Origin: JAJECS01 sp965198185
GTDB lineage: Bacteria > Chloroflexota > UBA11872
DNA length: 64,000 nt
Direction: 5' to 3'
NCBI GenBank assembly: GCA_965198185.1
Contig: CBDAOU010000002.1
Span: forward strand, 1,178,001-1,242,000
Under the pieces are notes generated by a model, which saw only the letters and a program-made list of their open reading frames with translations, did not search any database and was not told the origin of the DNA. Positions 24,072 to 32,990 of the stretch are shown here, piece by piece. The translations under genes and the position numbers were made by a program. How positions within the stretch are numbered: the stretch's first letter is position 1; the number at the start of each line of letters is the position of its first letter.

Positions 24072-25895
24072 GTGGCCTCGCCCGTTGAGGACATCAAATC
24101 TCGGCTGAACACGGCCGAGGTCATCGGCCGCGACGTGCAACTGCAACGCTCGGGCCGGTACCTCAAGGGGCTGTGCCCGTTCCACACCGAAAAGACGCCG
24201 TCATTCTTCGTCTTCGGGGATCGCGGCACGTTTCGCTGCTTTGGGTGCGGCGAGGGCGGCGACCTGTTCACCTACGTCATGCGGCGGGACGGCAGCAACT
24301 TCCCCGACGCGCTGCGGCTGCTGGCCGGCGAGGCCGGCGTGGAGCTGCGCGCGCAGGAACGCGATCCCGAGGCCTATCGGCAGCGGAGGCAAACCCGGAG
24401 CGCGCTCGAAGAAGCGGCCAACCTCATGCACCGGTTGTTGCGCGAGGCGCCCGAAGCCACCGGCACCCGGGCCTATCTGGAGGAGCGCGGGGTGTCCGAG
24501 CAGATGCTAAACGCATTCCGGCTGGGATATGCACCCTCGCGCGGATCGCCGGTCACCAGGCACCTGCGCCAGCTGGACACCGACCCCGAGGCGCTACGCG
24601 CCACGGGCCTGGTCCGGGACGATGACGGACCGCCGCGCGACTACTTCTTCAACCGCTTGATATTCCCGATCAGCGAGCGGCGGGGGGCGGTTATCGGATT
24701 CGGCGCGCGTGCGCTCGGCGACGCAACGCCCAAATACCTCAACTCACGTGACAGCGACACCTTCCGCAAAGGCCAGCATCTCTACGCGTTCAACCTGGCG
24801 GCGGACTCGATCCGGCGCGAACGCGCGGCGGTGCTGGTCGAGGGCTACATGGACGCCATCGCCGCGCACCAGTTCGGCTTCAAGAACACGGTGGCATCCA
24901 TGGGAACGGCCCTGACATCCGAGCAGGGACAGCTGCTGGCCGGTTCCGGCGCGCAGCGGATCATCCTGGCGCTGGACGCCGACTCCGCCGGGGCCGCCGC
25001 CACGCGCCGCGGCGTGGACGTGCTGCGCGACGCCGGTCGCGACGAGTCGGACCCCGTGTTGGACATTCGGGGCCTGATTCGGCACGAGACGCGGCTCTCG
25101 ATCGACATCGCGGTGGTCGAGATTCCGGCGGGCGAGGATCCGGATTCCGTGATTCGTGCAGACCAAGCGCGCTGGCGCGCGCTGCTCGAGGACGCCGTGC
25201 CGCTGGCCGACTACTACTTCCGCTGGGCGCTCGCCGAGCATGACGTCTCGTCAATTGTCGGGCGGCGTCGGGCGGTTGCCGACCTGACGCCGGTCATCAC
25301 GGAGATCAACGAACCCGCCGTGCGCGCGCACTACTACGAGCGCCTGTCGCACGTTTCCGGCGTGCCGGTTGACGAATTGCGCCGGGCCGCTCCGCGGCGT
25401 CAGCGGCGCACCGGCGCCGCGCCCTTGACCAGCGCCCAGCCCATCGACCGGGTCGAGGAAGGGCTGTTGGAGCTCGTGCTCCAGGCGCCGCCCGAGGCAA
25501 GCGGCGTCCTCGCCCGCCTGGACACGACGCACGTATCCGATCCGTCGCTGCGCTACGTGATCGACGCAATGGTGCAGAGCGCGCGCGAGCCAGGCGACGC
25601 GTCCTGGGAGACGGTGCTCGACCAGCTTGACGACCAGTCACGCGAGCAGGTGGAGGCCGTGCGCAGCCGCCTAGCCGACGTTCCCAAGCTCGAAGGTGAG
25701 GCATTCGTCAGCGCGCTGCAAGTGATCGTTTTGCGGCTGCGCGAGCGGCGCATCCTCGAGGAGTTGCGCGAAGTTGCCGCGATGGAAGACGGCGGAGCAG
25801 CCGCCGCGCGCTCACGCGAGCTGGGCGCGCAGAAGCGCAGCATCGAGATGGCAATGCGCGAGCTGTCCGTGCTGACCCGCGGACCAATGCCCTAG
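24072..25895 (+). CDS. dnaG: DNA primase
   Basis: A 607-residue bacterial primase that makes RNA primers for replication. The start is GTG 24072 with a strong ribosome-binding site, GAGGAGG, at 24061-24067. The N-terminal CHC2 zinc ribbon has Cys35-x2-His38 and Cys56-x2-Cys59 ('LCPFHTEKTPSFFVFGDRGT' onward). The catalytic core has 'YLNSRDSDTFRKGQHLY', then Toprim motifs 'VLVEGYMDAIAAHQFG' near residue 255 and 'ILALDADSAGAAA' near residue 300. The C-terminal helical DnaB-binding region is poorly conserved, as usual. It sits 80 bp after the native ppdK end. Confidence 0.96.
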   Translation: MASPVEDIKSRLNTAEVIGRDVQLQRSGRYLKGLCPFHTEKTPSFFVFGDRGTFRCFGCGEGGDLFTYVMRRDGSNFPDALRLLAGEAGVELRAQERDPEAYRQRRQTRSALEEAANLMHRLLREAPEATGTRAYLEERGVSEQMLNAFRLGYAPSRGSPVTRHLRQLDTDPEALRATGLVRDDDGPPRDYFFNRLIFPISERRGAVIGFGARALGDATPKYLNSRDSDTFRKGQHLYAFNLAADSIRRERAAVLVEGYMDAIAAHQFGFKNTVASMGTALTSEQGQLLAGSGAQRIILALDADSAGAAATRRGVDVLRDAGRDESDPVLDIRGLIRHETRLSIDIAVVEIPAGEDPDSVIRADQARWRALLEDAVPLADYYFRWALAEHDVSSIVGRRRAVADLTPVITEINEPAVRAHYYERLSHVSGVPVDELRRAAPRRQRRTGAAPLTSAQPIDRVEEGLLELVLQAPPEASGVLARLDTTHVSDPSLRYVIDAMVQSAREPGDASWETVLDQLDDQSREQVEAVRSRLADVPKLEGEAFVSALQVIVLRLRERRILEELREVAAMEDGGAAAARSRELGAQKRSIEMAMRELSVLTRGPMP

Positions 25896-25921
25896 CGCCG
25901 CCTGCGCGAACGCCGGCGCTA
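25893..25921. terminator. Inverted repeat between dnaG and trxA
   Basis: TAGCGCCG at 25893-25900 pairs with CGGCGCTA at 25914-25921 across a 13-base loop. It includes both convergent stop codons, so it may end transcription in both directions. There is no clear U-tract, so intrinsic termination is not certain. Confidence 0.45.
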
Positions 25922-26248
25922 CGCGGCTAGGGCCTGGTCAATCTGGCTCTTGATATCGGCCTTCGGACGGAAGCCGACGATACGGCCCACCTCGGCGCCG
26001 CCGTTGAAGATGATCAGCGTGGGAATGCCGCGGATGCCGAATTGCATCGGCGTGTCCGGATTGGCGTCCACGTCCATCTTGGCGAACGTCACCTGACCGT
26101 CGTAGTCCTGCGCCAGCTCCTCGACCACCGGCGCCACCATCTTGCAAGGCCCGCACCACTCCGCCCAGAAGTCCACCAGCACGGGCGTGTCGGCGTCGAG
26201 CACCGTCGATTGAAATTCAGCGTCCGTCACCGCAACGGGAGCCGCCAT
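25919..26248 (-). CDS. trxA: Thioredoxin
   Basis: A 109-residue classical thioredoxin. The active site 'FWAEWCGPCKMVAPVVEEL' has Cys32 and Cys35. 'KMDVDANPDTPMQFGIRGIP' supplies the cis-Pro loop, and 'TLIIFNGGAEVGRIVGF' is the expected C-terminal strand and helix. It is a cytosolic protein-disulfide reductant. It converges on dnaG with a 23-bp gap, and its ATG at 26248 is well defined by homology. Confidence 0.96.
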   Translation of the reverse strand: MAAPVAVTDAEFQSTVLDADTPVLVDFWAEWCGPCKMVAPVVEELAQDYDGQVTFAKMDVDANPDTPMQFGIRGIPTLIIFNGGAEVGRIVGFRPKADIKSQIDQALAA

Positions 26249-26482
26249 GTGATCCTGTCACCCTTCGCGTGCGCCACGATTTAGCGCGCCCGAGCCTAGG
26301 AACGGCAGCTTGGTCGTGTCAACGGCGGTTGCCGACACGGCGTCGAAGCACGTTGGCTCCGACGATGATCGGCCGGCCGGAGGAATTCCTGCTTAGACCC
26401 GATCCCCAAACAATCGCCCAGACTCGCCAACGAATGAATCCATGGCCAGGAACACGATCAACACACGTTGCGACAGGGCAAG

Positions 26483-27343
26483 CTAGGTTGGGCGTCCCGC
26501 CGACCAGGCGTCGGCGATGCGGCGAGCCTGGGCGGCTACTTGCGCTGGTGGGGCATCATTCGCTCCGATTTCAAAGGTCCAGGCCCCGCGAAACTGGATT
26601 TCGATCAGCGCCGCCAGAACGTGCGGCCAGGTGATGGTGCCCTGCCCCGGCGCCCAATGCCGGTCGACGACGGCGTCGGTGTCCTGTAGGTGCAACGCGA
26701 TGAGCCGGTCGCCGGCGATCCGGACCTCGTCGGCCGGGTCCAGGCCGTTGGTGTGGGCGTGGCCCGTGTCGAGACAAATGCCAACCGTGGACGGAAAGTC
26801 GTCCACCAAAGATCTGAGTTCCTCCATGCGGCAGAGCGGGCGTGGCTGGTGCTTGAGCAGCAGGTTTTCGCAGGCGAGCCGGACGCCCAGTTGGTCAGCC
26901 TGCACACATAGCACGTCCAGCGAGCGGCGAAACGCGTCCGTGCGGCGAGCGGCATCCTCCGTGCGAAACCCGTCACGGCCCCCGGTCGGATGCACGATGA
27001 CCGCAAAACCCCCGAGAGCCGCCATCGGTTCCAAACACGCTGCCACTGCGGCCGCGTGCGCGCGGCGCGCATCCTCATCCAGTGACGAGAGATCGATGTC
27101 GCCCATGGGGGAATGTAGGGTGCGGGCCCAGACGCCGTGCTGATTGAGGATCCGCCGCCGCTTGCCGTCGCTCGCGTCGTCCGCAAGGTTCGCGGCGGAC
27201 AGCTCGCACTGGCCGAATCCGGCGGCGGCCACACCCGCCACCACCTCGGCAAAGGTTGCGCCTTGGCCCCACAGCATGGTGGCAAGACTGAATTCAGGCA
27301 CGCGTAGCACCTCCAACCGCATGAGCCGTACAAGCTGCGGCAA
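26483..27343 (-). CDS. Sugar phosphate isomerase/epimerase family (xylose isomerase-like TIM barrel)
   Basis: A 286-residue AP-endonuclease-2 type TIM barrel; the ATG at 27322 (MRLEVLRVPEFS) is an alternative start. Metal-site elements of the family are visible: 'GFGQCELSAANL', 'FAVIVHPTGGRDGF', 'VRLACENLLLK' (Glu), 'VGICLDTGHAHTNG' (Asp and His), 'LIALHLQDTDAVVDRHWAPG' and 'AWTFEIGAND'. Members isomerise or epimerise sugars and inositols or act as hydrolases, so the substrate is open. It is divergent from mobA across 89 bp. Confidence 0.82.
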   Translation of the reverse strand: MPQLVRLMRLEVLRVPEFSLATMLWGQGATFAEVVAGVAAAGFGQCELSAANLADDASDGKRRRILNQHGVWARTLHSPMGDIDLSSLDEDARRAHAAAVAACLEPMAALGGFAVIVHPTGGRDGFRTEDAARRTDAFRRSLDVLCVQADQLGVRLACENLLLKHQPRPLCRMEELRSLVDDFPSTVGICLDTGHAHTNGLDPADEVRIAGDRLIALHLQDTDAVVDRHWAPGQGTITWPHVLAALIEIQFRGAWTFEIGANDAPPAQVAAQARRIADAWSAGRPT

Positions 27344-27432
27344 TTCGCGCGGCGAAACTCACGGAGCATTATCGTATCCAGCAATGATGCTCGACCAGGA
27401 CCACGCCGCGTGAAACACCGGCCGCCTCACGC

Positions 27433-28038
27433 ATGATCCGGGGCGCATCGGCCGTGGTGCTCGCCGGCGGCGCCAGCCGCCGCATGGGGCGCGACAAGCG
27501 GCTGCTGCCTTGGGGGGTGGATGCCGACGGACAGCCCCGCACGCTGCTGCAATCGGTCATTGACACGTTGGCCGCGGTCGCCGACGACGTGATCGTGGTG
27601 GCGAACGATCGGCCCAACATCAACGGCGCGCGGGTGGCGCCGGATGCGATTCCGGGATCGGGCAGCCTGGGCGGGATTCTGTCCGGCGTCGAAGCGGCGC
27701 GGCACGACCGGGTGTTCGTGGCCGCCGCCGACATGCCGTTTCTGAACCTCGCGCTCGTGCGCCACCTGCTGAGCCGAGTTGAAGGCCACGACGCGGTGGT
27801 GCCGGTTGTCGGCGGGCGACCCGAGCCGCTCCATGCGGTGTACGGCCCCGCCGTGGCGGCGGCGGCCCGGACGCAAATCGCGCGCGGGCAACTGAAGATC
27901 GCGCTGGCGTTCGAAGGGCTCGATGTCGTCTGGGTGCCGGAGGCGGAGCTAAGGGCGCTGGACCCCGAGCTGCGCTCGTTCCGCAACGTCAACACGCCGG
28001 AGGACTACGCCGGCGCCCAGCGGGATGCGGGGGATTAG
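27433..28038 (+). CDS. mobA: Molybdenum cofactor guanylyltransferase
   Basis: A 201-residue nucleotidyltransferase with the MobA signature 'AVVLAGGASRRMGRDKRLLP' at the N-terminus, 'GSGSLGGILSGVEAA', 'DRVFVAAADMPFLNLALV' (metal-binding Asp), 'GRPEPLHAVYGP' and the C-terminal 'FRNVNTPEDYAGAQ'. It transfers GMP to Mo-molybdopterin, producing the bis-MGD cofactor precursor, which implies molybdoenzymes elsewhere in the genome. No other Moco gene is nearby. MobA-like relatives handling CTP exist, but the motif set favours MobA. Confidence 0.88.
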   Translation: MIRGASAVVLAGGASRRMGRDKRLLPWGVDADGQPRTLLQSVIDTLAAVADDVIVVANDRPNINGARVAPDAIPGSGSLGGILSGVEAARHDRVFVAAADMPFLNLALVRHLLSRVEGHDAVVPVVGGRPEPLHAVYGPAVAAAARTQIARGQLKIALAFEGLDVVWVPEAELRALDPELRSFRNVNTPEDYAGAQRDAGD

Positions 28039-28129
28039 GGACAGCAGGCATCGGTCCAGGGGGATCTGAAGTGCCATTGACCCCGAACGCCCGGCTGCAC
28101 GCAGCCTGGGCCACCGACCCCGACCGCGG

Positions 28130-30637
28130 CTAGTGCGCAATGCCCATCTGGTGCATGCGACGGTGGATAGCGTCGCGGGCGGCTAGCAGCGGGCGCTCCA
28201 GGTAGGTCGTGTGGTCGGGCTCGCCGTGGTGGTGAGTGACCGAGCCGTCGGTCGGCTCGCTGCTGGCGCGGCGGCGGACGTAGCTCAGGTTCCCGTCGAT
28301 CATCGTGAGCATGTATTGGGCGGTGGCGTCGTTCCACATGCGCCAATCGCCGCCGGTCGACACGTACACCGGCGACGTGTGAGCGAACCGCTGTCGCTGC
28401 CAGCTATCCAGGTAGTAGGGCGCGTCGTAGTACGTCGGGCCGCCGGTGCGGGCCGCGAACCACGTATGCCCATCGGCGCCTAGCCGTTCGCTCAGCTCCA
28501 GCCGCCGGGCGCCGTCGGACGCCACGGTTTCGGCCACGACCCGGCCTTCCTGCACGATCTGCAGGTTGTAGATCGGCAAACTGCCCTCGGCCCACGCCTC
28601 GACGTGCACGGTGCCGCCGTTGCCGCGCAAATGCACCGTGTCGCCGATGGCATGGCCCTCGACGCTGAGCCCGATGAGCGGGCCGCTGGACATGAAGGTG
28701 CGTCCGGCGCTCATCTGATGGCGCCAGGCGTCATAGGTGAACGGCACGTCGTCGGGAAGCTGGACATAGGTGCGGTAGATGCCCACCGGCGTATCGGTAG
28801 CCATCTTGTCGGTGCCGCCCACCAGCGGCAGACGGTAGCCCGCGTTGAGATAGCGGTAGTACTCGTCGTGGTCGAAGGGCACTTGGCGGCACATCTCCAC
28901 CGCGTCGGCCAGCCCCAGCGCGATGAGGGCCGCCGGGTCGCCGTTGGGCCACGGAAAGTGCGGCAGCACCACGGTCCCTCCCTGCGCGCGGCAGGCTTCG
29001 GCCCAGTGGGACATCGTGGTCTGCAGCGGTCCCCCGAGTTCAGCCTCGCCAGGGCCGTCGGTGCACCAGGGCATGATCGGTTCGGTGTGACCGAGCAGAT
29101 TGAGATGGCCGAGAAAGTGCTGCCGGTTCTCCTGGCCGAACGACACGATGGTCTTGCCGTCATCCGACACCTGGGGCCGGCCGGTGAAGTCGTCGGTGTT
29201 GCTGAAGTAGTGGCCCCACTGCGACTGGAGCACGTTGGCGACGTTCAGGTCCTCGCCCGCTGACTCGAGCACCGCGCCGTTGCCGGCCAGGAAGTGCACG
29301 TGCGTATCGCCGCTGTACCAGCCCTGGGCGTTCATGTCGGTCCAGCGGCCAATGCGCAACTCAAGCTCGCGCTGCCCCGGCTTGATTTCAATCTCCGTCC
29401 GCAGCGGCTCATATTCGAAGCCGCGGGCGACGTCCACAATCACCCGCCCGCGCGGCAGCCAGCCCTGGCAGGCGCCGTCGACGTAGGCGTAGGTGACCTG
29501 GTCCATGCGCACGTCGCCGAAGTAGTCACGGCCCCAGGTCGAGAAGCCGGTAAACAGCTGCGGGTGATGGCCGTAGGGCTGGTAGGGAACGCCCTCCGGC
29601 GAGCGGAAGTGAACGCGGCAGGGCACCGGCCGGCCGGTAGCGGCATCGAGCACCCGCGTGTGCACCCAGTTGCGTCCCGTTTCCGGCAGGCTGAGCCGGA
29701 GACGCGGCGAGGCCTGCACCGTGCCCTGGGCCTGCAGATCGCCAAACGTTGCCGCGCCGAGCACCTCATCGCCCTGGGTCACGCTGACATCAGCAGAGGG
29801 CACAGCGCTTACCTCCGCATACGCCGGACTCGATGTGAGGTTGTCCGGCTCGCCCCATCCCTTGTCGACGGCATCGACGAACGCCTCGGGGTTCTGCGGC
29901 AGCGGATGGGCGTAGGTTGCCGTGCCGCGCTTGACCTGCACATCGAGATCGAATGGCTTCGCGGCGTCCTCGGGGCGGGTCAGCTCGATCCGCACGGGAC
30001 GGCGCGGCGCGCGCTCCAGCGGGTCTTCGTCGACGAATCCGGCCGATATGCCGCCCAGCACCCACGGCAGCGGACCGCCGCTGATCTCCACGCTCGCGAT
30101 CGCGTTCTCGGGATGCGGGTTGCGCCACGACCAGAGGAAGAACGACCGCACCCGTCCCGCGGCCACCTCGGTTATCCGCCGCTGCTGCTCGTCGTACGGC
30201 CCCTCGTAGCGGGGCTGCATCCCGTCCTCGCCATTGGGCGCGGCCAGATACGGCTGGCCGGGCCGCAGCAGGTAACGGCGCGAAATCCAGCCGATCTCGA
30301 ACCGGTCACGCAGGGGAACGGCGTTTCGAGTTCCGTCTTCGTATTCGAACGTGTAGCGCCCCACCTCGCCGCCGGGCGCTCCGCCATGGGCAATGGCTGT
30401 GTCCAGCAGCGCGTGCGCGAACGTGAGGCTGTGCACGGCCCGCCCCACCCGCAGCGTCATCGGCTCGGCGTGCCCGCCGGGGCCGAACTGCGCAATGGCG
30501 CCCTTCGCCGCGTCGCCCACGATAAACGGCAGCCCCCGAAAGTCCTGCGCGCCGAGCAGATCGGGCGTTTCGGGTCCGGCAACGTCGGCGGCGACGTTGC
30601 AGAGGTCAGTGATGGGAACGGGTTCGTAAGGATTCAC
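28130..30637 (-). CDS. CehA/McbA-type PHP-like metallohydrolase with large N-terminal extension
   Basis: An 835-residue protein. Residues 1-430 or so are a beta-rich region without a recognised catalytic motif. The metallohydrolase part begins near residue 445 with 'GWYSGDTHVHFLAGNGAVLE', the HxH metal motif of PHP-like hydrolases. It continues with 'GTVVLPHFPWPNGDPAALIA', 'DAVEMCRQVPFDHDEYYRYL' and 'RLPLVGGTDKM', supplying further His/Asp ligands. A C-terminal beta domain follows. CehA/McbA relatives hydrolyse carbamate esters, but substrates across the family vary widely. No signal peptide is visible. It is divergent from the CocE gene. Confidence 0.75.
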   Translation of the reverse strand: MNPYEPVPITDLCNVAADVAGPETPDLLGAQDFRGLPFIVGDAAKGAIAQFGPGGHAEPMTLRVGRAVHSLTFAHALLDTAIAHGGAPGGEVGRYTFEYEDGTRNAVPLRDRFEIGWISRRYLLRPGQPYLAAPNGEDGMQPRYEGPYDEQQRRITEVAAGRVRSFFLWSWRNPHPENAIASVEISGGPLPWVLGGISAGFVDEDPLERAPRRPVRIELTRPEDAAKPFDLDVQVKRGTATYAHPLPQNPEAFVDAVDKGWGEPDNLTSSPAYAEVSAVPSADVSVTQGDEVLGAATFGDLQAQGTVQASPRLRLSLPETGRNWVHTRVLDAATGRPVPCRVHFRSPEGVPYQPYGHHPQLFTGFSTWGRDYFGDVRMDQVTYAYVDGACQGWLPRGRVIVDVARGFEYEPLRTEIEIKPGQRELELRIGRWTDMNAQGWYSGDTHVHFLAGNGAVLESAGEDLNVANVLQSQWGHYFSNTDDFTGRPQVSDDGKTIVSFGQENRQHFLGHLNLLGHTEPIMPWCTDGPGEAELGGPLQTTMSHWAEACRAQGGTVVLPHFPWPNGDPAALIALGLADAVEMCRQVPFDHDEYYRYLNAGYRLPLVGGTDKMATDTPVGIYRTYVQLPDDVPFTYDAWRHQMSAGRTFMSSGPLIGLSVEGHAIGDTVHLRGNGGTVHVEAWAEGSLPIYNLQIVQEGRVVAETVASDGARRLELSERLGADGHTWFAARTGGPTYYDAPYYLDSWQRQRFAHTSPVYVSTGGDWRMWNDATAQYMLTMIDGNLSYVRRRASSEPTDGSVTHHHGEPDHTTYLERPLLAARDAIHRRMHQMGIAH

Positions 30638-30789
30638 GCGGCATACCTCGACGGACCGATAGTTCGCATAGTGGCGGTCTGCCTCAACCGCAGCAACCCG
30701 CGGCGCGGCGGATACACTGCCCGCGCTGACAGTCCGTCAGTCGCCTGCCCCTAAACCGGGCGGCGCGCGGCATCTCACAAGGGTCGGCC

Positions 30790-32466
30790 ATGCACCCCAC
30801 ATTCGGCGTTCGCTACGCGCTGGACACCAAGATGCCGATGCGCGACGGCGTACAGCTCTCGGGCGACATCTATCTCCCCGACGCTCCCGGCCCGTTCCCG
30901 ACTGTCCTCATCCGCACGCCCTACGACAACAACACGCCGGAGACAATCGCGTCGGCCCGCGCCTTCGCCCAGGACGGCTATGCCTGCGTGATGCAGGACG
31001 TGCGCGGGCGCTGGGACTCGGACGGCGTTTACTACCCCTTCCACAACGAGGCGGCCGACGGCTTCGACACGCATGAGTGGATTGGGGAGCAACCGTGGAG
31101 CAACGGGCGAATCGGTATGAGCGGTCCCTCCTATCTGGGGCTGGTGCAATGGCTCAGCGCGCCTCTGGGCAGCAACTACCTCACGTGTCTCGCGCCGCGG
31201 GTGGTATGCGCGGAGTTTCTGGGCGGACTGGTGCGGCCCGGCGGCGCGCTGCAGCTCACAACGGCGCTCACCTGGGGCATGCGCACCAACGCTCGCACGG
31301 CGCAGAGCATCGCCTTTCACAACTGGACCGAGGCGTTTCACACGCTGCCGATCGCGGACCTTGACCTTCGGGCCGGCCGGCGGCTGGACTTCTGGCGCGA
31401 CTGGCTGGCGCACGATCGCTACGACGAGTACTGGGAAGACGTCAGCGTCGCCCACCGCTGGCACGAAATCCGCGTGCCGGCGCTCAACATGAGCGGGTGG
31501 TACGACCTGTACGCATCCGACACGCTGGAGAACTTCAACAACCTGCGACGCTTCGGCGCCACCCCCGAGGCGCGCCAGAGCCGCGCCATCATCGGTCCGT
31601 GGCCGCACCGCCTCGCCGAGTCCACGCGGCTCGGCGACGTGGACTTCGGCGCCGCTTCGCTGGTGAGCCTGACGCAACTCGAACGGCGCTGGTTCGACCT
31701 CTGGCTCAAGGGCGAGGACGACGGCTTGAGCGAGGAGCCGCCGCTGCGCTTGTTCACCATGGGCGTCAACCAGTGGCGTGACGAGCACGAATGGCCGCTG
31801 GCGCGAACCGACTGGCAAACGTGGTACCTGCACTCCGACGGCAGCGCCAACACCGCGCGCGGCGATGGCACGTTGACGACGGCGCCTCCGGCCGAGGAGC
31901 CGCCGGATCGCTACGTCTACGACCCTCGGCTGCCCGTGCAGACGCTGGGCGGCACCACCTGCTGCACGCCGGAGATCGTCGCCTGGGGACCATACGACCA
32001 GCGGCCGGTCGAGGCCCGGTCGGACGTGCTCTGCTTCACCTCGGAGCCGCTACAAGCCGATCTGGATGTCACCGGACCCATCACGGTGGTGTTGTTCGCC
32101 GCCACCGACGGCCGTGACACCGACTGGACGGCGAAGCTGGTGGACGTTTCGCCCAGTGGCTACGCCATGAACCTGTGCGACGGCATCGTGCGAGCACGCT
32201 ACCGCGAGGGCATGGCCAATCCGACCCTGCTGGAGCCCGACAAGGTCTACCGCTACGAGATCGAGGTCGGCGTCACCAGCAACGTCTTCCGCGCCGGGCA
32301 TCGAATCCGGCTGGAAATCTCCTCGTCAAACTTCCCCTGCTACGACCGCAACCTCAACACCGGCAACGACCTCGCCAGCGACACCACCATGCGCGCCGCG
32401 TCACAGACCGTGTTGCACGCGCACACCCATCCGTCGCACCTGCGCCTGCCGGTCATCCCGACGTAG
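30790..32466 (+). CDS. CocE/NonD family hydrolase (X-Pro dipeptidyl-peptidase S15 type)
   Basis: A 558-residue alpha/beta hydrolase. The start 'MPMRDGVQLSGDIYLPDAPG' with 'PTVLIRTPYDNN' is characteristic, followed by 'CVMQDVRGRWDSDGVYYPF' and the nucleophile elbow 'GRIGMSGPSYLGLVQWL'. The cap region and the 'GWYDLYASDTLENFNNL' segment (Asp) follow, with 'IIGPWPH' as the family His region. The C-terminal jelly-roll domain ('FTSEPLQADLDVTGPITVVL', 'RIRLEISSSNFPCYDRN') is complete. Members cleave esters or acyl-peptides; cocaine esterase is one. No signal peptide is visible. Confidence 0.92.
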   Translation: MHPTFGVRYALDTKMPMRDGVQLSGDIYLPDAPGPFPTVLIRTPYDNNTPETIASARAFAQDGYACVMQDVRGRWDSDGVYYPFHNEAADGFDTHEWIGEQPWSNGRIGMSGPSYLGLVQWLSAPLGSNYLTCLAPRVVCAEFLGGLVRPGGALQLTTALTWGMRTNARTAQSIAFHNWTEAFHTLPIADLDLRAGRRLDFWRDWLAHDRYDEYWEDVSVAHRWHEIRVPALNMSGWYDLYASDTLENFNNLRRFGATPEARQSRAIIGPWPHRLAESTRLGDVDFGAASLVSLTQLERRWFDLWLKGEDDGLSEEPPLRLFTMGVNQWRDEHEWPLARTDWQTWYLHSDGSANTARGDGTLTTAPPAEEPPDRYVYDPRLPVQTLGGTTCCTPEIVAWGPYDQRPVEARSDVLCFTSEPLQADLDVTGPITVVLFAATDGRDTDWTAKLVDVSPSGYAMNLCDGIVRARYREGMANPTLLEPDKVYRYEIEVGVTSNVFRAGHRIRLEISSSNFPCYDRNLNTGNDLASDTTMRAASQTVLHAHTHPSHLRLPVIPT

Positions 32467-32472
32467 CACCGC

Positions 32473-32620
32473 GGGCAGCCACAAGAGCTGCCCCACTGTG
32501 GGTAGTTGGTAAGCATTCGCGGGCCCTCATCGTTGGGATTCGGGGTCCGCGTAGGGGCGCCCCTAGTGGGCGCCCAGGGTTGAACCGTCCAGCAAATTCG
32601 GGCAGCCACAAGGGCTGCCC
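32473..32620. repeat. Intergenic cluster of three palindromic repeats
   Basis: Three palindromes follow the CocE gene. 'GGGCAGCCACAAGAGCTGCC' starts at 32473, 'GGGGCGCCCCTAGTGGGCGC' starts near 32553, and 'GGGCAGCCACAAGGGCTGCC' starts at 32600. The first and third differ at one base. They are probably transcript-end hairpins that have become a dispersed repeat. Confidence 0.7.
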
Positions 32621-32645
32621 CTACAACGAACCGGTCCGAGAACTC

Positions 32646-32990
32646 CTAGGCAGTGACCGGCTCGGCGGCCTCGAACATCGGTCCGCGCTGCGGATCGACA
32701 TGATGCAGCCGGACCCGCGCGCCCAAGGCACGCGCGGCGGTACCGGCCAAGCGCCCCATCGTGCGCAGGCCACCATCGAGCTCGACCATCACCACGGTGT
32801 AGGGCGCTTCGTCGGCGTAGCGCGTGGGCGGGACGTGGATCGTGGTCCATACGACGACCCGTCCATTCGCGGCAACCTCGCGCGGCTCTAGATCGGTTCG
32901 GCCACAGGCCGGGCAGGCATCGCCGCGCGCCAGGACCAGTTGGCCGTCGTGACGACAGCGATAGGCCGTGAGCCGCGGGTGACTAGTCAC
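32646..32990 (-). CDS. DUF35 OB-fold/zinc-ribbon protein, partner of the thiolase
   Basis: I chose GTG 32990, which overlaps the thiolase stop (GTGACTAG); the frame above it is thiolase shadow. The 114-residue product has a rubredoxin-like zinc ribbon, 'YRCRHDGQLVLARGDACPAC', and then an OB-fold, 'GRVVVWTTIHVPPTRYADEA' with 'YTVVMVELDGGLRTMGRL'. DUF35 proteins form complexes with thiolase-fold enzymes and are needed for acyl-CoA condensation or retro-aldol activity. The tight overlap with the thiolase is the expected arrangement. The ribbon has two clear CxxC-like cysteines; the first pair is replaced by C/H. Confidence 0.82.
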   Translation of the reverse strand: MTSHPRLTAYRCRHDGQLVLARGDACPACGRTDLEPREVAANGRVVVWTTIHVPPTRYADEAPYTVVMVELDGGLRTMGRLAGTAARALGARVRLHHVDPQRGPMFEAAEPVTA